DNA from: a bacterium
GTDB taxonomy: Bacteria; UBP6; JAFGXH01
DNA length: 21,842 nucleotides
Direction: 5' to 3'
Assembly (NCBI GenBank): GCA_027064085.1
Contig: JAMOQH010000015.1
Location: forward strand, 1-21,842
Shown piece after piece: positions 13,914 through 21,813 of the stretch; position 1 is the stretch's first letter; each line of letters opens with the position of its first letter. A model generated the notes under the pieces. It was given only the letters and a program-made list of their open reading frames with translations. It had not been told where the DNA came from and did no database searches. The translations under genes were made by a program, and so were the position numbers.

Positions 13914-15656
13914 AACTAAATATTTTCGAATAGGCTCTTTGTTTGTATAAATAATAATATCCTGATTCTCTTTTAGATAGTTATTATAATATGAACCCTC
14001 AATAAAAAAGCTAATTATATCCATGTGTTCTTCTATAATTGCATACTTTAATGCATTAATATTATTATAATTTGTTGCAGTTAGAGAAGCTCCTGATTCA
14101 ACAAGAATTTTAACTGCATCAAGATGTCCACTTAAGCTAGCTAACATTAATGGAGTTCTATTATAATTATCATCCATGTCAATATGACTTCCTTTTGCAA
14201 GTAAAAGCTTTATTATTTCAACATGACCATAATATGCAGCGTATCCAAGCAAAGTAACCCCTTCATTATCGCTCGTTTCTAAATTTGCTCCTTTAGATAA
14301 TAGATACTCTACAACATTTTTATAACCTTTTCTTACTGCATGAGCCAATGAAGTAACACCATGATCATTTTTATTGTCAATGTTATCCATTAAATCAACT
14401 AAAATAAAAATAGATTCAATAGAGTTATTTTGCGAAGCATAAGCAAGAACACTATTCCCCATGATATCCTTAACATTAACACTAACATTATTTTCAATTA
14501 ATTTAAGTAGAGCTTTGGTATTATTCTTAATTGCAGCAAAAAATATAGGAGTCATATTATAATCATTTTTCTTTTCAATATATATTTTTTTTTCAAGAAA
14601 AAAATTAAAAATATCTTCTCTAAAATACTTAATTGCATACACTAAAGGAGAATTTCCCTCGTCATCGTAAACACCATTGTTGTTATAAAAATCAAATAAA
14701 TATTCAAGAACTTCCAAACTTCCATACTTTGCCGCATAGTGTACTGGAGCCAAACCATAATTATCTGAATCAAAAATATTTGCCTTCATAGAATGAAGTT
14801 TTTTTAATATTCCAAGCATATTATTTTCAGCAGCATATATTATAGAGGATTTACCGCTATAGCTTTTAATTGTTATTGAGGGATTATACTCTAATAATAA
14901 ATTTACGATATCAATATATTTATGCTTTACTGCTAGTAACAAGGCTGTTCGGCCATTTGAATCTCTTTTATCAATATTTTCAACAAGTGAATTCTCCAAA
15001 TATAATTTTGTAACCTTATAATTTCCCTCTATTACAGCCCAAAGAAATGAAGTTGCATTGTTGTAATCTTCCTTATTTAAATCAGCTTTTGCATTAATTA
15101 GGATTTTTATTAAAGGAATATTATCATGTGTTGAGGCATACATTATTGCCGTATAACCATTATTATCTGTAGCATTAACCATGGCACCTTTTTCTATCAA
15201 AAATTTAACAGTCTCAAATCTATCATATTTAGTTGCAATAATTAATGGTGTTTTTCCTTTTTTGTTTTTAGATTCAATATTTGCACCATTTTTTAACAAT
15301 ATTTCAACAGCTTTAAGTTCTCCATTCATACAGGCATAAGATAACGGAGTGGTACCTGAATTATCTTTTTGGTCAATCTTGACATTTTTCTTAATTAATA
15401 AATTTATTATTTTAGCATTACCATTTCTGGCAGCATATATCAACGGAGTAGCTCCATTAGCATTTTTAGTTTCTATATTTACTTTATTATCAATAAGGTA
15501 TTTTACAATATCAAAATAATTTTTTCTTACAGCAAGCGATAAAGCTGTTCTGTGATTTTGATCATAAGATTCTATTGAAACTCTTTTGCTTAACTTCTTT
15601 ACTTTATTAATATCCCCTAAATAAGCAGCAGATAAAAACTCTTTATTTCTACTCAA
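13893..15656 (-). CDS. Large ankyrin-repeat protein, about 16 repeats, TTG start
   Basis: The 587 residues are almost wholly ankyrin. A cap (EFLSAAYLGDINKVKKLSKR) is followed by about sixteen 33-residue repeats, for example ATPLIYAARNGNAKIINLLI, TTPLSYACMNGELKAVEILL and RTPLMLASLSGHLDAVKILV, then a short tail ending YLVSALSKL. There is no signal peptide or membrane segment. The start is TTG at 15656, chosen because AGGGAG lies five bases before it and no ATG precedes the first repeat helix. An extended -10 promoter lies upstream. The tail overlaps the smaller ankyrin gene, whose repeats are similar in kind, suggesting an inverted duplication that has since diverged. The target is unknown. Confidence 0.93.
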   Translation of the reverse strand: MSRNKEFLSAAYLGDINKVKKLSKRVSIESYDQNHRTALSLAVRKNYFDIVKYLIDNKVNIETKNANGATPLIYAARNGNAKIINLLIKKNVKIDQKDNSGTTPLSYACMNGELKAVEILLKNGANIESKNKKGKTPLIIATKYDRFETVKFLIEKGAMVNATDNNGYTAIMYASTHDNIPLIKILINAKADLNKEDYNNATSFLWAVIEGNYKVTKLYLENSLVENIDKRDSNGRTALLLAVKHKYIDIVNLLLEYNPSITIKSYSGKSSIIYAAENNMLGILKKLHSMKANIFDSDNYGLAPVHYAAKYGSLEVLEYLFDFYNNNGVYDDEGNSPLVYAIKYFREDIFNFFLEKKIYIEKKNDYNMTPIFFAAIKNNTKALLKLIENNVSVNVKDIMGNSVLAYASQNNSIESIFILVDLMDNIDNKNDHGVTSLAHAVRKGYKNVVEYLLSKGANLETSDNEGVTLLGYAAYYGHVEIIKLLLAKGSHIDMDDNYNRTPLMLASLSGHLDAVKILVESGASLTATNYNNINALKYAIIEEHMDIISFFIEGSYYNNYLKENQDIIIYTNKEPIRKYLVSALSKL

Positions 15657-15678
15657 ATTAACTCCCTTTAATCAATGC

Positions 15679-15687
15679 ATTATATCA
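15679..15687 (-). promoter_or_regulatory. Extended -10 promoter of the large ankyrin gene
   Basis: On the minus strand TGATATAAT forms a perfect extended -10 (TGnTATAAT), about 23 bases before the TTG start. The -35 region (TTGTTT at 18-base spacing) is weak, as is usual with extended -10 elements. Confidence 0.6.
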
Positions 15688-15778
15688 CAGCAACAGCCTC
15701 AAAACAAATAATTTCAAAATTTTCTAGAAAAACAAATAAAAAAATGTTATCCTACTTTGTAAGTTTTTAGAGGGAAAT

Positions 15779-17833
15779 ATGATTAATTTAGAATTAGTAA
15801 ATCCAAAATCAATTGTTATTATTGGTGGCTCAAATAATATAGAAAAACCAGGTGGTAAAGTTTTAAAAAACATACTAGATCATAGTTTTAAAGGAGATTT
15901 ATTTGTAATAAATCCTAAAAATGATAAAGTTCAAGGAATTAAATCTTATAAAAATCTATCAGAATTACCTAAAATAGATTTAGCCATATTTTCTATACCT
16001 GCTAAGTTTATTAATAATTCAGTAAAAGAGCTTATTGAAAATCATAGTACCAAAGCTTTTATTGTTTTATCCGCGGGCTTTAGCGAAGTTAGTGAAGAGG
16101 GTAAAAAACTAGAACAAGAATTAATTGAGATAGTAACAACTAATAATGTCTCTTTAATAGGCCCTAATTGTATGGGAGTTTTAACTCCTAGTTACAGTGG
16201 TAGTTTTGGTGGGCCTATCCCTAAACTTGATAAAAATGGAGTTGATTTTGCTAGTGGAAGTGGAGCAACAGCTGCTTTCATTTTAGAAAATGGAATTACA
16301 ATGGGGCTAAAATTTGCGTCTATGTTTTCTGTTGGAAATTCAGCGACAGTTGGAGTTGAAGATATTGTTGAATATTGGGACGAAACATTTGATATTAATA
16401 CTAGTAGTAAATCTAAATTGCTATATCTTGAAAAAGTTGATAACCCTAAAAAATTACTCAAGCATAGTTCTTCACTGATTAGAAAAGGATGTAAAATTGC
16501 AGCAATAAAAGCAGGAAGCAGTGAGGCTGGAAGCAGAGCGGCAAGCAGTCATACAGGTGCCTTATCATCTAGTGATGATGCCGTTGATACCCTTTTTAAA
16601 AAAGCAGGAATAGTAAGATGTTATAGCCGTGAAGAATTAGTTTATGCTGGAGCAATATTTCAATATCAAGAATTAGTTGGGGATAAAATCGCAATTATCA
16701 CACATGCGGGAGGTCCAGGAGTGATGCTTGCTGACTCTTTAAGTAAAAATGGCTTAAAAGTTCCTACAATTACAAATAAAGAAGGTAAAAAATTACTTGA
16801 AAAACTATATGATGGATCTTCTATTTCAAATCCAATTGATTTTTTAGCAACAGGAACAGCAAAACAACTTTCAGATATTATTGATTTTGTAAATGAAGAC
16901 CTTGATAATATTGATGCAATGGTTGTAATTTTTGGTTCTCCAGGTTTATTTGATGTGAAAGATGTTTATGATATTTTATTCGATAAAATTAAAGATTCAA
17001 GAAAGCCTATTTATCCAATTTTACCATCTATCGTTACAGCAAAAGATGAAGTAGAATATTTTATTTCTAAAGGTGGAATTAATTTGCCAGATGAGGTATT
17101 TTTCGCTAATATTTTGGGTCGTATTTACAATACTCCAAAGCCTAAACTTATAAATAATAATTTAAATATCTCCAAAACAGAATTGATACAAAAAGCAATT
17201 GATAACAATAAAAATCAATATATTTCACCTAAAGATGCAGGTGTATTCTTAGATTGTGCAAAAATTGAAAGAATAGAAGAATTCATTATAAAATCTAAAG
17301 ATAAAATCCTAGAACTTAAAAATAATCTAATGTATCCCCTTGCAATGAAAGTTATTGGACCACTACATAAAACCGATGTTGGTGGAGTTAAGCTAAATAT
17401 TGATAAAGATTCTATTATATCAACTTATGATGAATTAATGCAAATTAAAGATGCAAAAGGAGTTTTAATACAGCCTATGGTTACTGGTTTAGAACTTTTT
17501 ATTGGAGTAAAAAAAGAAAAGAATTTTGGACATATAATTTTTGCAGGACTTGGAGGAATATTTATTGAAGTCTTAAAGGATGTATCTAAAAGACTTGCAC
17601 CTATTTCAAGAGATGATGCATTTTCTATGCTTAGAGAACTTAAAAGCTATAAACTTCTTGAAGGAGTAAGAGGACAAAAAGGTATAGATATAGATAAATT
17701 TGCAGATACAATAATAAAAGTATCAAATTTAGTTACTTTGATTCCCGAAATAGAAGAAATGGATATAAATCCACTAATTGCAACAGAAAAGAATCTTAAT
17801 GCTGTTGATTTTAGAATTAAACTAGAAAAATAA
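15779..17833 (+). CDS. ADP-forming acetate/acyl-CoA ligase, fused alpha-beta
   Basis: This enzyme converts an acyl-CoA, ADP and phosphate into the free acid, ATP and CoA, conserving energy by substrate-level phosphorylation. The 684 residues fuse both subunits. The order is a CoA-binding Rossmann domain (1-130, SIVIIGGSNN), a succinyl-CoA-ligase-like domain (about 140-300) with the phospho-histidine H258 in SSHTGALSS, a second ligase-like domain (about 305-450) and a C-terminal ATP-grasp domain (about 465-684) with MKVIGPLHKTDVGGVKL and EEMDINPL. All key segments are present. Ribosome binding site AGAGGG precedes ATG. The gene is monocistronic and ends two bases from the convergent helicase stop. 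With IorAB it would complete arylpyruvate oxidation. Confidence 0.93.
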   Translation: MINLELVNPKSIVIIGGSNNIEKPGGKVLKNILDHSFKGDLFVINPKNDKVQGIKSYKNLSELPKIDLAIFSIPAKFINNSVKELIENHSTKAFIVLSAGFSEVSEEGKKLEQELIEIVTTNNVSLIGPNCMGVLTPSYSGSFGGPIPKLDKNGVDFASGSGATAAFILENGITMGLKFASMFSVGNSATVGVEDIVEYWDETFDINTSSKSKLLYLEKVDNPKKLLKHSSSLIRKGCKIAAIKAGSSEAGSRAASSHTGALSSSDDAVDTLFKKAGIVRCYSREELVYAGAIFQYQELVGDKIAIITHAGGPGVMLADSLSKNGLKVPTITNKEGKKLLEKLYDGSSISNPIDFLATGTAKQLSDIIDFVNEDLDNIDAMVVIFGSPGLFDVKDVYDILFDKIKDSRKPIYPILPSIVTAKDEVEYFISKGGINLPDEVFFANILGRIYNTPKPKLINNNLNISKTELIQKAIDNNKNQYISPKDAGVFLDCAKIERIEEFIIKSKDKILELKNNLMYPLAMKVIGPLHKTDVGGVKLNIDKDSIISTYDELMQIKDAKGVLIQPMVTGLELFIGVKKEKNFGHIIFAGLGGIFIEVLKDVSKRLAPISRDDAFSMLRELKSYKLLEGVRGQKGIDIDKFADTIIKVSNLVTLIPEIEEMDINPLIATEKNLNAVDFRIKLEK

Positions 17834-17835
17834 TA

Positions 17836-18978
17836 TTACCAGCCTTTTAAATCTAAATTTTCAATATCAACTATTTCTACATTTTTTTTCATCTTTTTTT
17901 CAATTATTTTGAAATGAGCCTCTTCGCTCGGTGTAATTAAAGTAATTGCTTCTCCATAAGAATCCGCCCTACCCGTTCTTCCTATTCTATGAACAAACAT
18001 TTTAGGCGAACGAGGTAATTCATAATTAATTACATAGGGTAAAAGTTCAATATCAATTCCTCTTGCAAGTAAATCAGTAGATACAAGTATATTAAGTTTA
18101 TGATTTTTAAATTTAGTTAATAAATTTGTCCTTGCTCCCTGGGATTTTTTTCTATGTATTGCCTCTGCTTCAAGACCATTTTTTCTAAGCTTTTCTGCTA
18201 CTCTATCAGCTCTTTTAACAGAGGAAGTAAATATTAATACTTGTTTCATATTTTGACTTATAATTAAATATCTAAGAAGTGGCCCTTTTTTTTCTTCTGA
18301 AATAAAATATACTACTTGATTTATTAAATCAATTTCATTTTCTTCTGATTCAATTTCTATAATTTTAGGATTATTTAGTATTATTTGCTTTATGTTGTTT
18401 ATATCATTATTTAAAGTTGCTGAAAACAATAAGTTTTGTCGTTTTTTAGGTAGTAAGTTTAAAATTTTATTTACTTCTATTGTAAATCCTTCATTTAACA
18501 TTTTATCAGCTTCATCTAATACCAAAGTTTCTATTTCTCCCAAATGAAGAGCATTAGATTCTATTAATTCTAACAATCTACCTGGAGTAGCAATCAAAAT
18601 ATCAATATCACTTAAATTTTTCATTTGAGGATTAATACTTACTCCTCCAAAAACAGCCATTGATTTAACATTTGACACAGCATTTTGAAACAATTTAAAT
18701 ACAGACTCAACCTGAATAGCAAGCTCCCGTGTTGGTACTAAAATGAGAATATTAATAAATCTATTTTTTTTATTTTTATTAGCAGAAGCATTTATTAAAA
18801 TAGGCAATACATAACTAACTGTTTTACCAGACCCAGTTTTTGCAATACCTAAAACATCTTTTTTATTTAAAATATATGGAATTGCTTCTTTTTGAATAGG
18901 AGTTGGTATTTTATAACCCTGAGTTTCTAATAATTTTAATAAAGAAATTGGTAAGCCTAGCGATTCAAAAGTTGTCAT
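17836..18978 (-). CDS. DEAD-box ATP-dependent RNA helicase
   Basis: This enzyme unwinds short RNA duplexes in ribosome assembly, mRNA decay or cold adaptation. The 380 residues carry every motif: Q motif ending at Q29, motif I AKTGSGKT (46-53), PTRELA (82-87), TPGR (131-134), DEAD (155-158), SAT (186-188), then VLIFTSSVKRADRVAEKL, VSTDLLARGID and HRIGRTGR. The protein ends shortly after the core, without a basic or RNA-binding tail, so it is a minimal helicase close in build to RhlE-type enzymes. AAAGGAG lies five bases before ATG, and a sigma-70 promoter lies at 19047-19075. Confidence 0.95.
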   Translation of the reverse strand: MTTFESLGLPISLLKLLETQGYKIPTPIQKEAIPYILNKKDVLGIAKTGSGKTVSYVLPILINASANKNKKNRFINILILVPTRELAIQVESVFKLFQNAVSNVKSMAVFGGVSINPQMKNLSDIDILIATPGRLLELIESNALHLGEIETLVLDEADKMLNEGFTIEVNKILNLLPKKRQNLLFSATLNNDINNIKQIILNNPKIIEIESEENEIDLINQVVYFISEEKKGPLLRYLIISQNMKQVLIFTSSVKRADRVAEKLRKNGLEAEAIHRKKSQGARTNLLTKFKNHKLNILVSTDLLARGIDIELLPYVINYELPRSPKMFVHRIGRTGRADSYGEAITLITPSEEAHFKIIEKKMKKNVEIVDIENLDLKGW

Positions 18979-19046
18979 TATACTCCTTTATTTTAGTTAT
19001 TTTTAATTATCTATAGTCTTAATCTACAGTTAATCTTTAACCATTA

Positions 19047-19075
19047 TATTTATCACTTATATTTTAGAAAGTCAA
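19047..19075 (-). promoter_or_regulatory. Promoter of the helicase gene with long leader
   Basis: Minus-strand TTGACT (19070-19075), 17 bases, TAAATA (19047-19052). The start codon is at 18978, so the leader is about 60 bases. It contains a small stem CTGTAG/CTATAG, a possible site for cold-type or autogenous control. Confidence 0.55.
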
Positions 19076-19182
19076 AAAGAATAAAAATATAATAAGTTAG
19101 ATAAATAATCTTATTTTACTTAAAGGAGATAACCCATAAATATGGGTGGAGAAAATCATAACTATTTTTCAATAATCAACTC

Positions 19183-19211
19183 TTGCAATAATAAACAATT
19201 AAAGTTATACT
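19183..19211 (+). promoter_or_regulatory. Promoter of the RsmI-like gene
   Basis: TTGCAA (19183-19188), exactly 17 bases, TATACT (19206-19211). The start codon at 19236 follows after 24 bases, with AGGAGAG as ribosome binding site. Confidence 0.7.
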
Positions 19212-19235
19212 CATTTTGCTTAATTTAGGAGAGTT

Positions 19236-19922
19236 ATGAGTAAATTATACTTAGTTGCAATTCATATAGGAAATGTTGAAGACATGACATTTAGAGCAGT
19301 TAACATTTTAAAATCGGTTAAAAACATTGTTTGTGAAGACTATAAAATTGGCAAAAGAATTATGCGAGAATATGACCTTGGTGAAAAAAATTTAATGAGA
19401 ATTAATGTAAAATCAAGAGATGAAGATATTAATGAAGTTTTAAATGAATACCTATTAAAAGGTGAAGATGTAGCATTGTTTTCGGATACCGGCACACCCG
19501 TTTTTGCAGATCCAGGCTTTAAACTATCTAAGCGAGCTTATAACTTAGGAATTGAAATTATCCCTATTCCAGGAGCATCTTCTTTAATGGCTGCAATTGT
19601 AAAATCAGATATTGAAATAAAAAGATTTTATTATTATGGTTTTTTATCAGCAAAAAGAGAACTTAGAGAAAAAGAATTAAAAAAATTAAAGAATTTCCCC
19701 GACCCTATTATATTTTTGGAAGCCCCCTACAGATTAGCTCCCCTTCTTGAAGCAATTAAAAAAAATATTGGAAATAACAGATACATTAATGTTATATGTG
19801 AATTAACTACTACACAAGAAAAAATTATTAGAGGAAATGTTAAAAAGGTGTATGAATACTTTAAGAAAACTCCTTTTAAGGGTGAATTTGTGATTATTTT
19901 AGATTCTGCTTCAATCAAGTAA
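19236..19922 (+). CDS. rsmI: RsmI-like 16S rRNA (cytidine-2'-O) methyltransferase
   Basis: RsmI methylates the ribose of C1402 of 16S rRNA using S-adenosylmethionine. The 228 residues follow the tetrapyrrole-methylase fold: KLYLVAIHIGNVEDMTFRAVNIL, an equivalent of the CEDTR region (CEDYKIGKR), ALFSDTGTPVFADPGF (S83-D84-T85-G86-T87-P88), IPIPGASSLMAAI, FLEAPYRLAPLLEAI, CELTTTQEKIIRG and KGEFVIIL. It is shorter than typical RsmI (about 270-290) because the C-terminal extension is missing. It has HIGN where PIGN is usual, so specificity could differ from RsmI. It has its own promoter and converges on flgM. Confidence 0.8.
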   Translation: MSKLYLVAIHIGNVEDMTFRAVNILKSVKNIVCEDYKIGKRIMREYDLGEKNLMRINVKSRDEDINEVLNEYLLKGEDVALFSDTGTPVFADPGFKLSKRAYNLGIEIIPIPGASSLMAAIVKSDIEIKRFYYYGFLSAKRELREKELKKLKNFPDPIIFLEAPYRLAPLLEAIKKNIGNNRYINVICELTTTQEKIIRGNVKKVYEYFKKTPFKGEFVIILDSASIK

Positions 19923-19940
19923 ACTTGTTTTACGCAGTTC

Positions 19941-19961
19941 GTTAAGCCTTAAAGTCTTAAC
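19941..19961. terminator. Possible shared terminator hairpin between rsmI-like gene and flgM
   Basis: GTTAAG pairs with CTTAAC six bases deep, with an additional CTT/AAG after one mismatch. No T-run follows on either strand, so this is weak. Confidence 0.28.
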
Positions 19962-19989
19962 TCAAATAAATTATTATACTCAATTAAGA

Positions 19990-20298
19990 TTAAATATCAT
20001 CGTTGATAATGCCATCAGCTATTTGATAAGCATCAATTTTGTAATTTCCTGAAGCAATTTGAGACTTTAGTTTTGCAACTTTTTCATGATTAATATCTGA
20101 AACTTCATCTATTAATTTCCCCATATCAATTGATTTGAGTTGCTCCTCAAAAGAGACATCTTTATTACTTAACTTTTCATAAGCCTCATTAGAAATAGAA
20201 ACTTCATCATATTTTTTATCTGTTGAATCTATTTTCTCTTTTTTAAAGTTCTTTTGTTTATATAAATCTAGAACTTGATTCAATGATGTAATTTTCAT
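19990..20298 (-). CDS. flgM: Anti-sigma-28 factor FlgM
   Basis: FlgM binds the flagellar sigma factor FliA until the hook-basal body is finished, then leaves through the export channel. The 102 residues have the family layout: MKITSLNQVL at the start, a disordered charged middle, EVSISNEAYEKL at about 33-44, and the sigma-binding C-terminal helices with HEKVAKLKSQIASGNYKIDAYQIADGII. AAGGAGG lies before ATG and a seven-base hairpin (20311-20331) stands directly upstream of it. A sigma-28-like -10 box is present at 20364-20371. It stands alone, far from the fliH-fliI operon. Confidence 0.9.
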   Translation of the reverse strand: MKITSLNQVLDLYKQKNFKKEKIDSTDKKYDEVSISNEAYEKLSNKDVSFEEQLKSIDMGKLIDEVSDINHEKVAKLKSQIASGNYKIDAYQIADGIINDDI

Positions 20299-20310
20299 AA
20301 TACCTCCTTC

Positions 20311-20331
20311 GTTTACTAATAAAGAGTAAAC
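20311..20331 (-). promoter_or_regulatory. Hairpin abutting the flgM ribosome binding site
   Basis: GTTTACT and AGTAAAC pair perfectly around a seven-base loop. The stem ends one base from AAGGAGG (20303-20309 on the minus strand). It could tune translation of flgM or protect the 5' end of its message. Confidence 0.45.
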
Positions 20332-20363
20332 TTTAAATGAGAGTTTTTATACCCTCACTTTAT

Positions 20364-20390
20364 ATATCGGTTATATCCCCTAATACTAAA
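20364..20390 (-). promoter_or_regulatory. Possible sigma-28 (FliA) promoter of flgM
   Basis: Minus-strand ACCGATAT (20364-20371) resembles the flagellar -10 GCCGATAA and the CGATWT form known in campylobacters. Fifteen bases upstream is TTTA (20387-20390), only a partial match to the -35 TAAA. Autoregulation of flgM by FliA is common, which supports the call. Confidence 0.4.
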
Positions 20391-20448
20391 ATAAAAATAT
20401 AACAATATTAAAATAACATTAAATTGCTTTATTTTCAATTGAAAATTT

Positions 20449-20571
20449 TTAATTCCCTGTTACTGTAAACACATGAATTTCAAATACTAAGTCATAAATA
20501 CCATCTTGCCTAAATTACTTCCGTCAATCCAAAGTAGCTTGTCCCCTTGCTAGTAACTATTTTGCATCACC
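20449..20571 (-). other. Degraded or repeat-derived sequence downstream of the rpn gene
   Basis: No intact gene. The minus-strand frame 20449-20514, lacking a start, reads RQDGIYDLVFEIHVFTVTGN then stop, which looks more protein-like than expected for AT-rich intergenic DNA. Upstream of it in the same frame lie several stops. At 20534-20557 is a segment that is an imperfect inverted match to 21814-21834 on the other side of the rpn gene. It may be a pseudogene scrap or the conserved end of a mobile element. Confidence 0.4.
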
Positions 20572-21774
20572 CTATTCTTTTTTAATTTTATTTATTTCTT
20601 CTTTTGATAATCCTGTTAATTCCATAATTTTATTAATGTCTGTTTTAGTATTTATTAATAATTTTACTAAATTAGTAATCTGTTTTCTAGCTTCTTCTTC
20701 TCTTTTTTTAGCTTCTTTTGCTCTTTTTTCTGCCTCTTTTGCTTTTTTAGCTTCCTCTTTTGCTTTTTTAGAAAGAGTTTCTACTTCTCCTGAAAGATTT
20801 TCTACTTCTCCTGAAAGATTTTCTACTTCTCCTGAAAGATTTTCTACTTCTCCTGAAAGGTTTTCCACTTCTCCCGAAAGTTTTTTAAGTTTTTTTGAAG
20901 TTTCAATAACCTTTTTTTCCTTTTCAATAAGAACAGAAGTATATTTTAAATATGCTTCTTTTAATTCATCTTCCTTGGTAATATATTTAATTTCTTCTTC
21001 CGTTAATCTATCCTTTAAAAGAATATTCATTATTTCCATGAACAAGTTATCATCTTGATAGTTTTTAAAATCAGATTTTTTGTTCTTTTTGTTGTTGGTC
21101 TTTTTGGCAAAATCAAACCATTTACCATATTTACCACTTTTATTTTTGTTATTTTTTAAATTTTTAACAATGTTTTTCTGAAAAATAAAAGTTAGTCTAC
21201 TTTCTGATAAAAAATTTAATCCTTTGGTATCATTATTTTGTATATTTAAAACTCTTTCCCGTTCTTTAAGGATTTGGTCAAAAGGTTTACTCCACAAATC
21301 ATTATCTTTTACAAAATCATGTAATTCTTCAACTCCCATTTTAAAGCTTACAAAATCTTCTTTAAAATTTAAAGTATCATCAACCATCCATATTAAAGTA
21401 ATAGCAGGTTTTAAATCATTGTAAAGTTTATCTTTGATTATATTACCCGTTTGTGAATCAATGGAAACAATTTGCTCTTCAAGGGTTTCAAGTTGTAGAG
21501 AAGTTGATAAGGCATGATATAAATAAAATCTTTTAATTATATCAGTTTTATACCATTGTTGCATTTCTATTATAACAATTTCACCATTATCAAGTTTACA
21601 TCTATAATCAAACTCAACAGGAAGAGCTTTATCAGTTATAAAATTCTTTCTTTCAAGAATTTCTATATCTTCTATTTTTATATCAAGAAAATCCTGCAAA
21701 AAGGCTTTGGCAAATTTCTTTTGCCCAAATACTTTTTTAAAGAATCTATCATAATTTAATGGTGCTAAATACAT
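20572..21774 (-). CDS. Rpn-family PD-(D/E)XK nuclease/transposase with repeat coiled coil
   Basis: Rpn (recombination-promoting nuclease, 'PD-(D/E)XK nuclease family transposase') proteins are DNA endonucleases linked to RecA-independent recombination and phage defence. The 400 residues open with the family start LAPLNYDRFFKKVFGQKK. The nuclease core follows: LPVEFDYRCKLDNGEIVIIEMQ, with D56 and the E-x-Q pair in IIEMQQ, then KTDIIKRFYLYHALSTSL. After a basic linker there is a helical segment, a five-fold LSGEVEN heptad repeat, an alanine/lysine/glutamate coiled coil and a C-terminal helix-turn-helix-like end (MELTGLSKEEINKIKKE). The start has AAGGAGGG two bases away. The catalytic core looks intact. 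It stands alone with no obvious partner gene. Confidence 0.88.
   Translation of the reverse strand: MYLAPLNYDRFFKKVFGQKKFAKAFLQDFLDIKIEDIEILERKNFITDKALPVEFDYRCKLDNGEIVIIEMQQWYKTDIIKRFYLYHALSTSLQLETLEEQIVSIDSQTGNIIKDKLYNDLKPAITLIWMVDDTLNFKEDFVSFKMGVEELHDFVKDNDLWSKPFDQILKERERVLNIQNNDTKGLNFLSESRLTFIFQKNIVKNLKNNKNKSGKYGKWFDFAKKTNNKKNKKSDFKNYQDDNLFMEIMNILLKDRLTEEEIKYITKEDELKEAYLKYTSVLIEKEKKVIETSKKLKKLSGEVENLSGEVENLSGEVENLSGEVENLSGEVETLSKKAKEEAKKAKEAEKRAKEAKKREEEARKQITNLVKLLINTKTDINKIMELTGLSKEEINKIKKE
20776..20880 (-). repeat. Five tandem 21-base units coding LSGEVEN heptads
   Basis: Units fall at 20776-20796, 20797-20817, 20818-20838, 20839-20859 and 20860-20880. The three middle units are identical. 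The unit first in the protein differs only at synonymous positions, and the last changes N to T. Each adds one heptad to a coiled coil. Confidence 0.97.
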
Positions 21775-21813
21775 AGCCCTCCTTGTTCTAAAATCTTTAG
21801 TTACAATAATCCC

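Noticed and set aside
19132-19147. ACCCATA/TATGGGT hairpin as a riboswitch or terminator.
   Set aside because: The stem is short with a tight loop, no T-run follows and no consensus core is present; probably a chance palindrome.
19142-19228. A 28-codon reading frame before the RsmI-like gene with AAAGGAG upstream, considered as a leader peptide.
   Set aside because: The promoter for the downstream gene (19183-19211) lies inside it, the spacing of the ribosome site is too long (about 13 bases), and the peptide has no run of regulatory codons.
21037-21039. An internal ATG in the rpn gene as start of a short C-terminal form, as reported for some Rpn proteins.
   Set aside because: No convincing Shine-Dalgarno precedes it; other internal ATGs fare no better, so I cannot support a gene within the gene from sequence alone.
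20636-21058. A 140-codon plus-strand frame with serine/phenylalanine repeats opposite the rpn gene.
   Set aside because: It is the antisense image of the heptad repeat, with no ribosome binding site.
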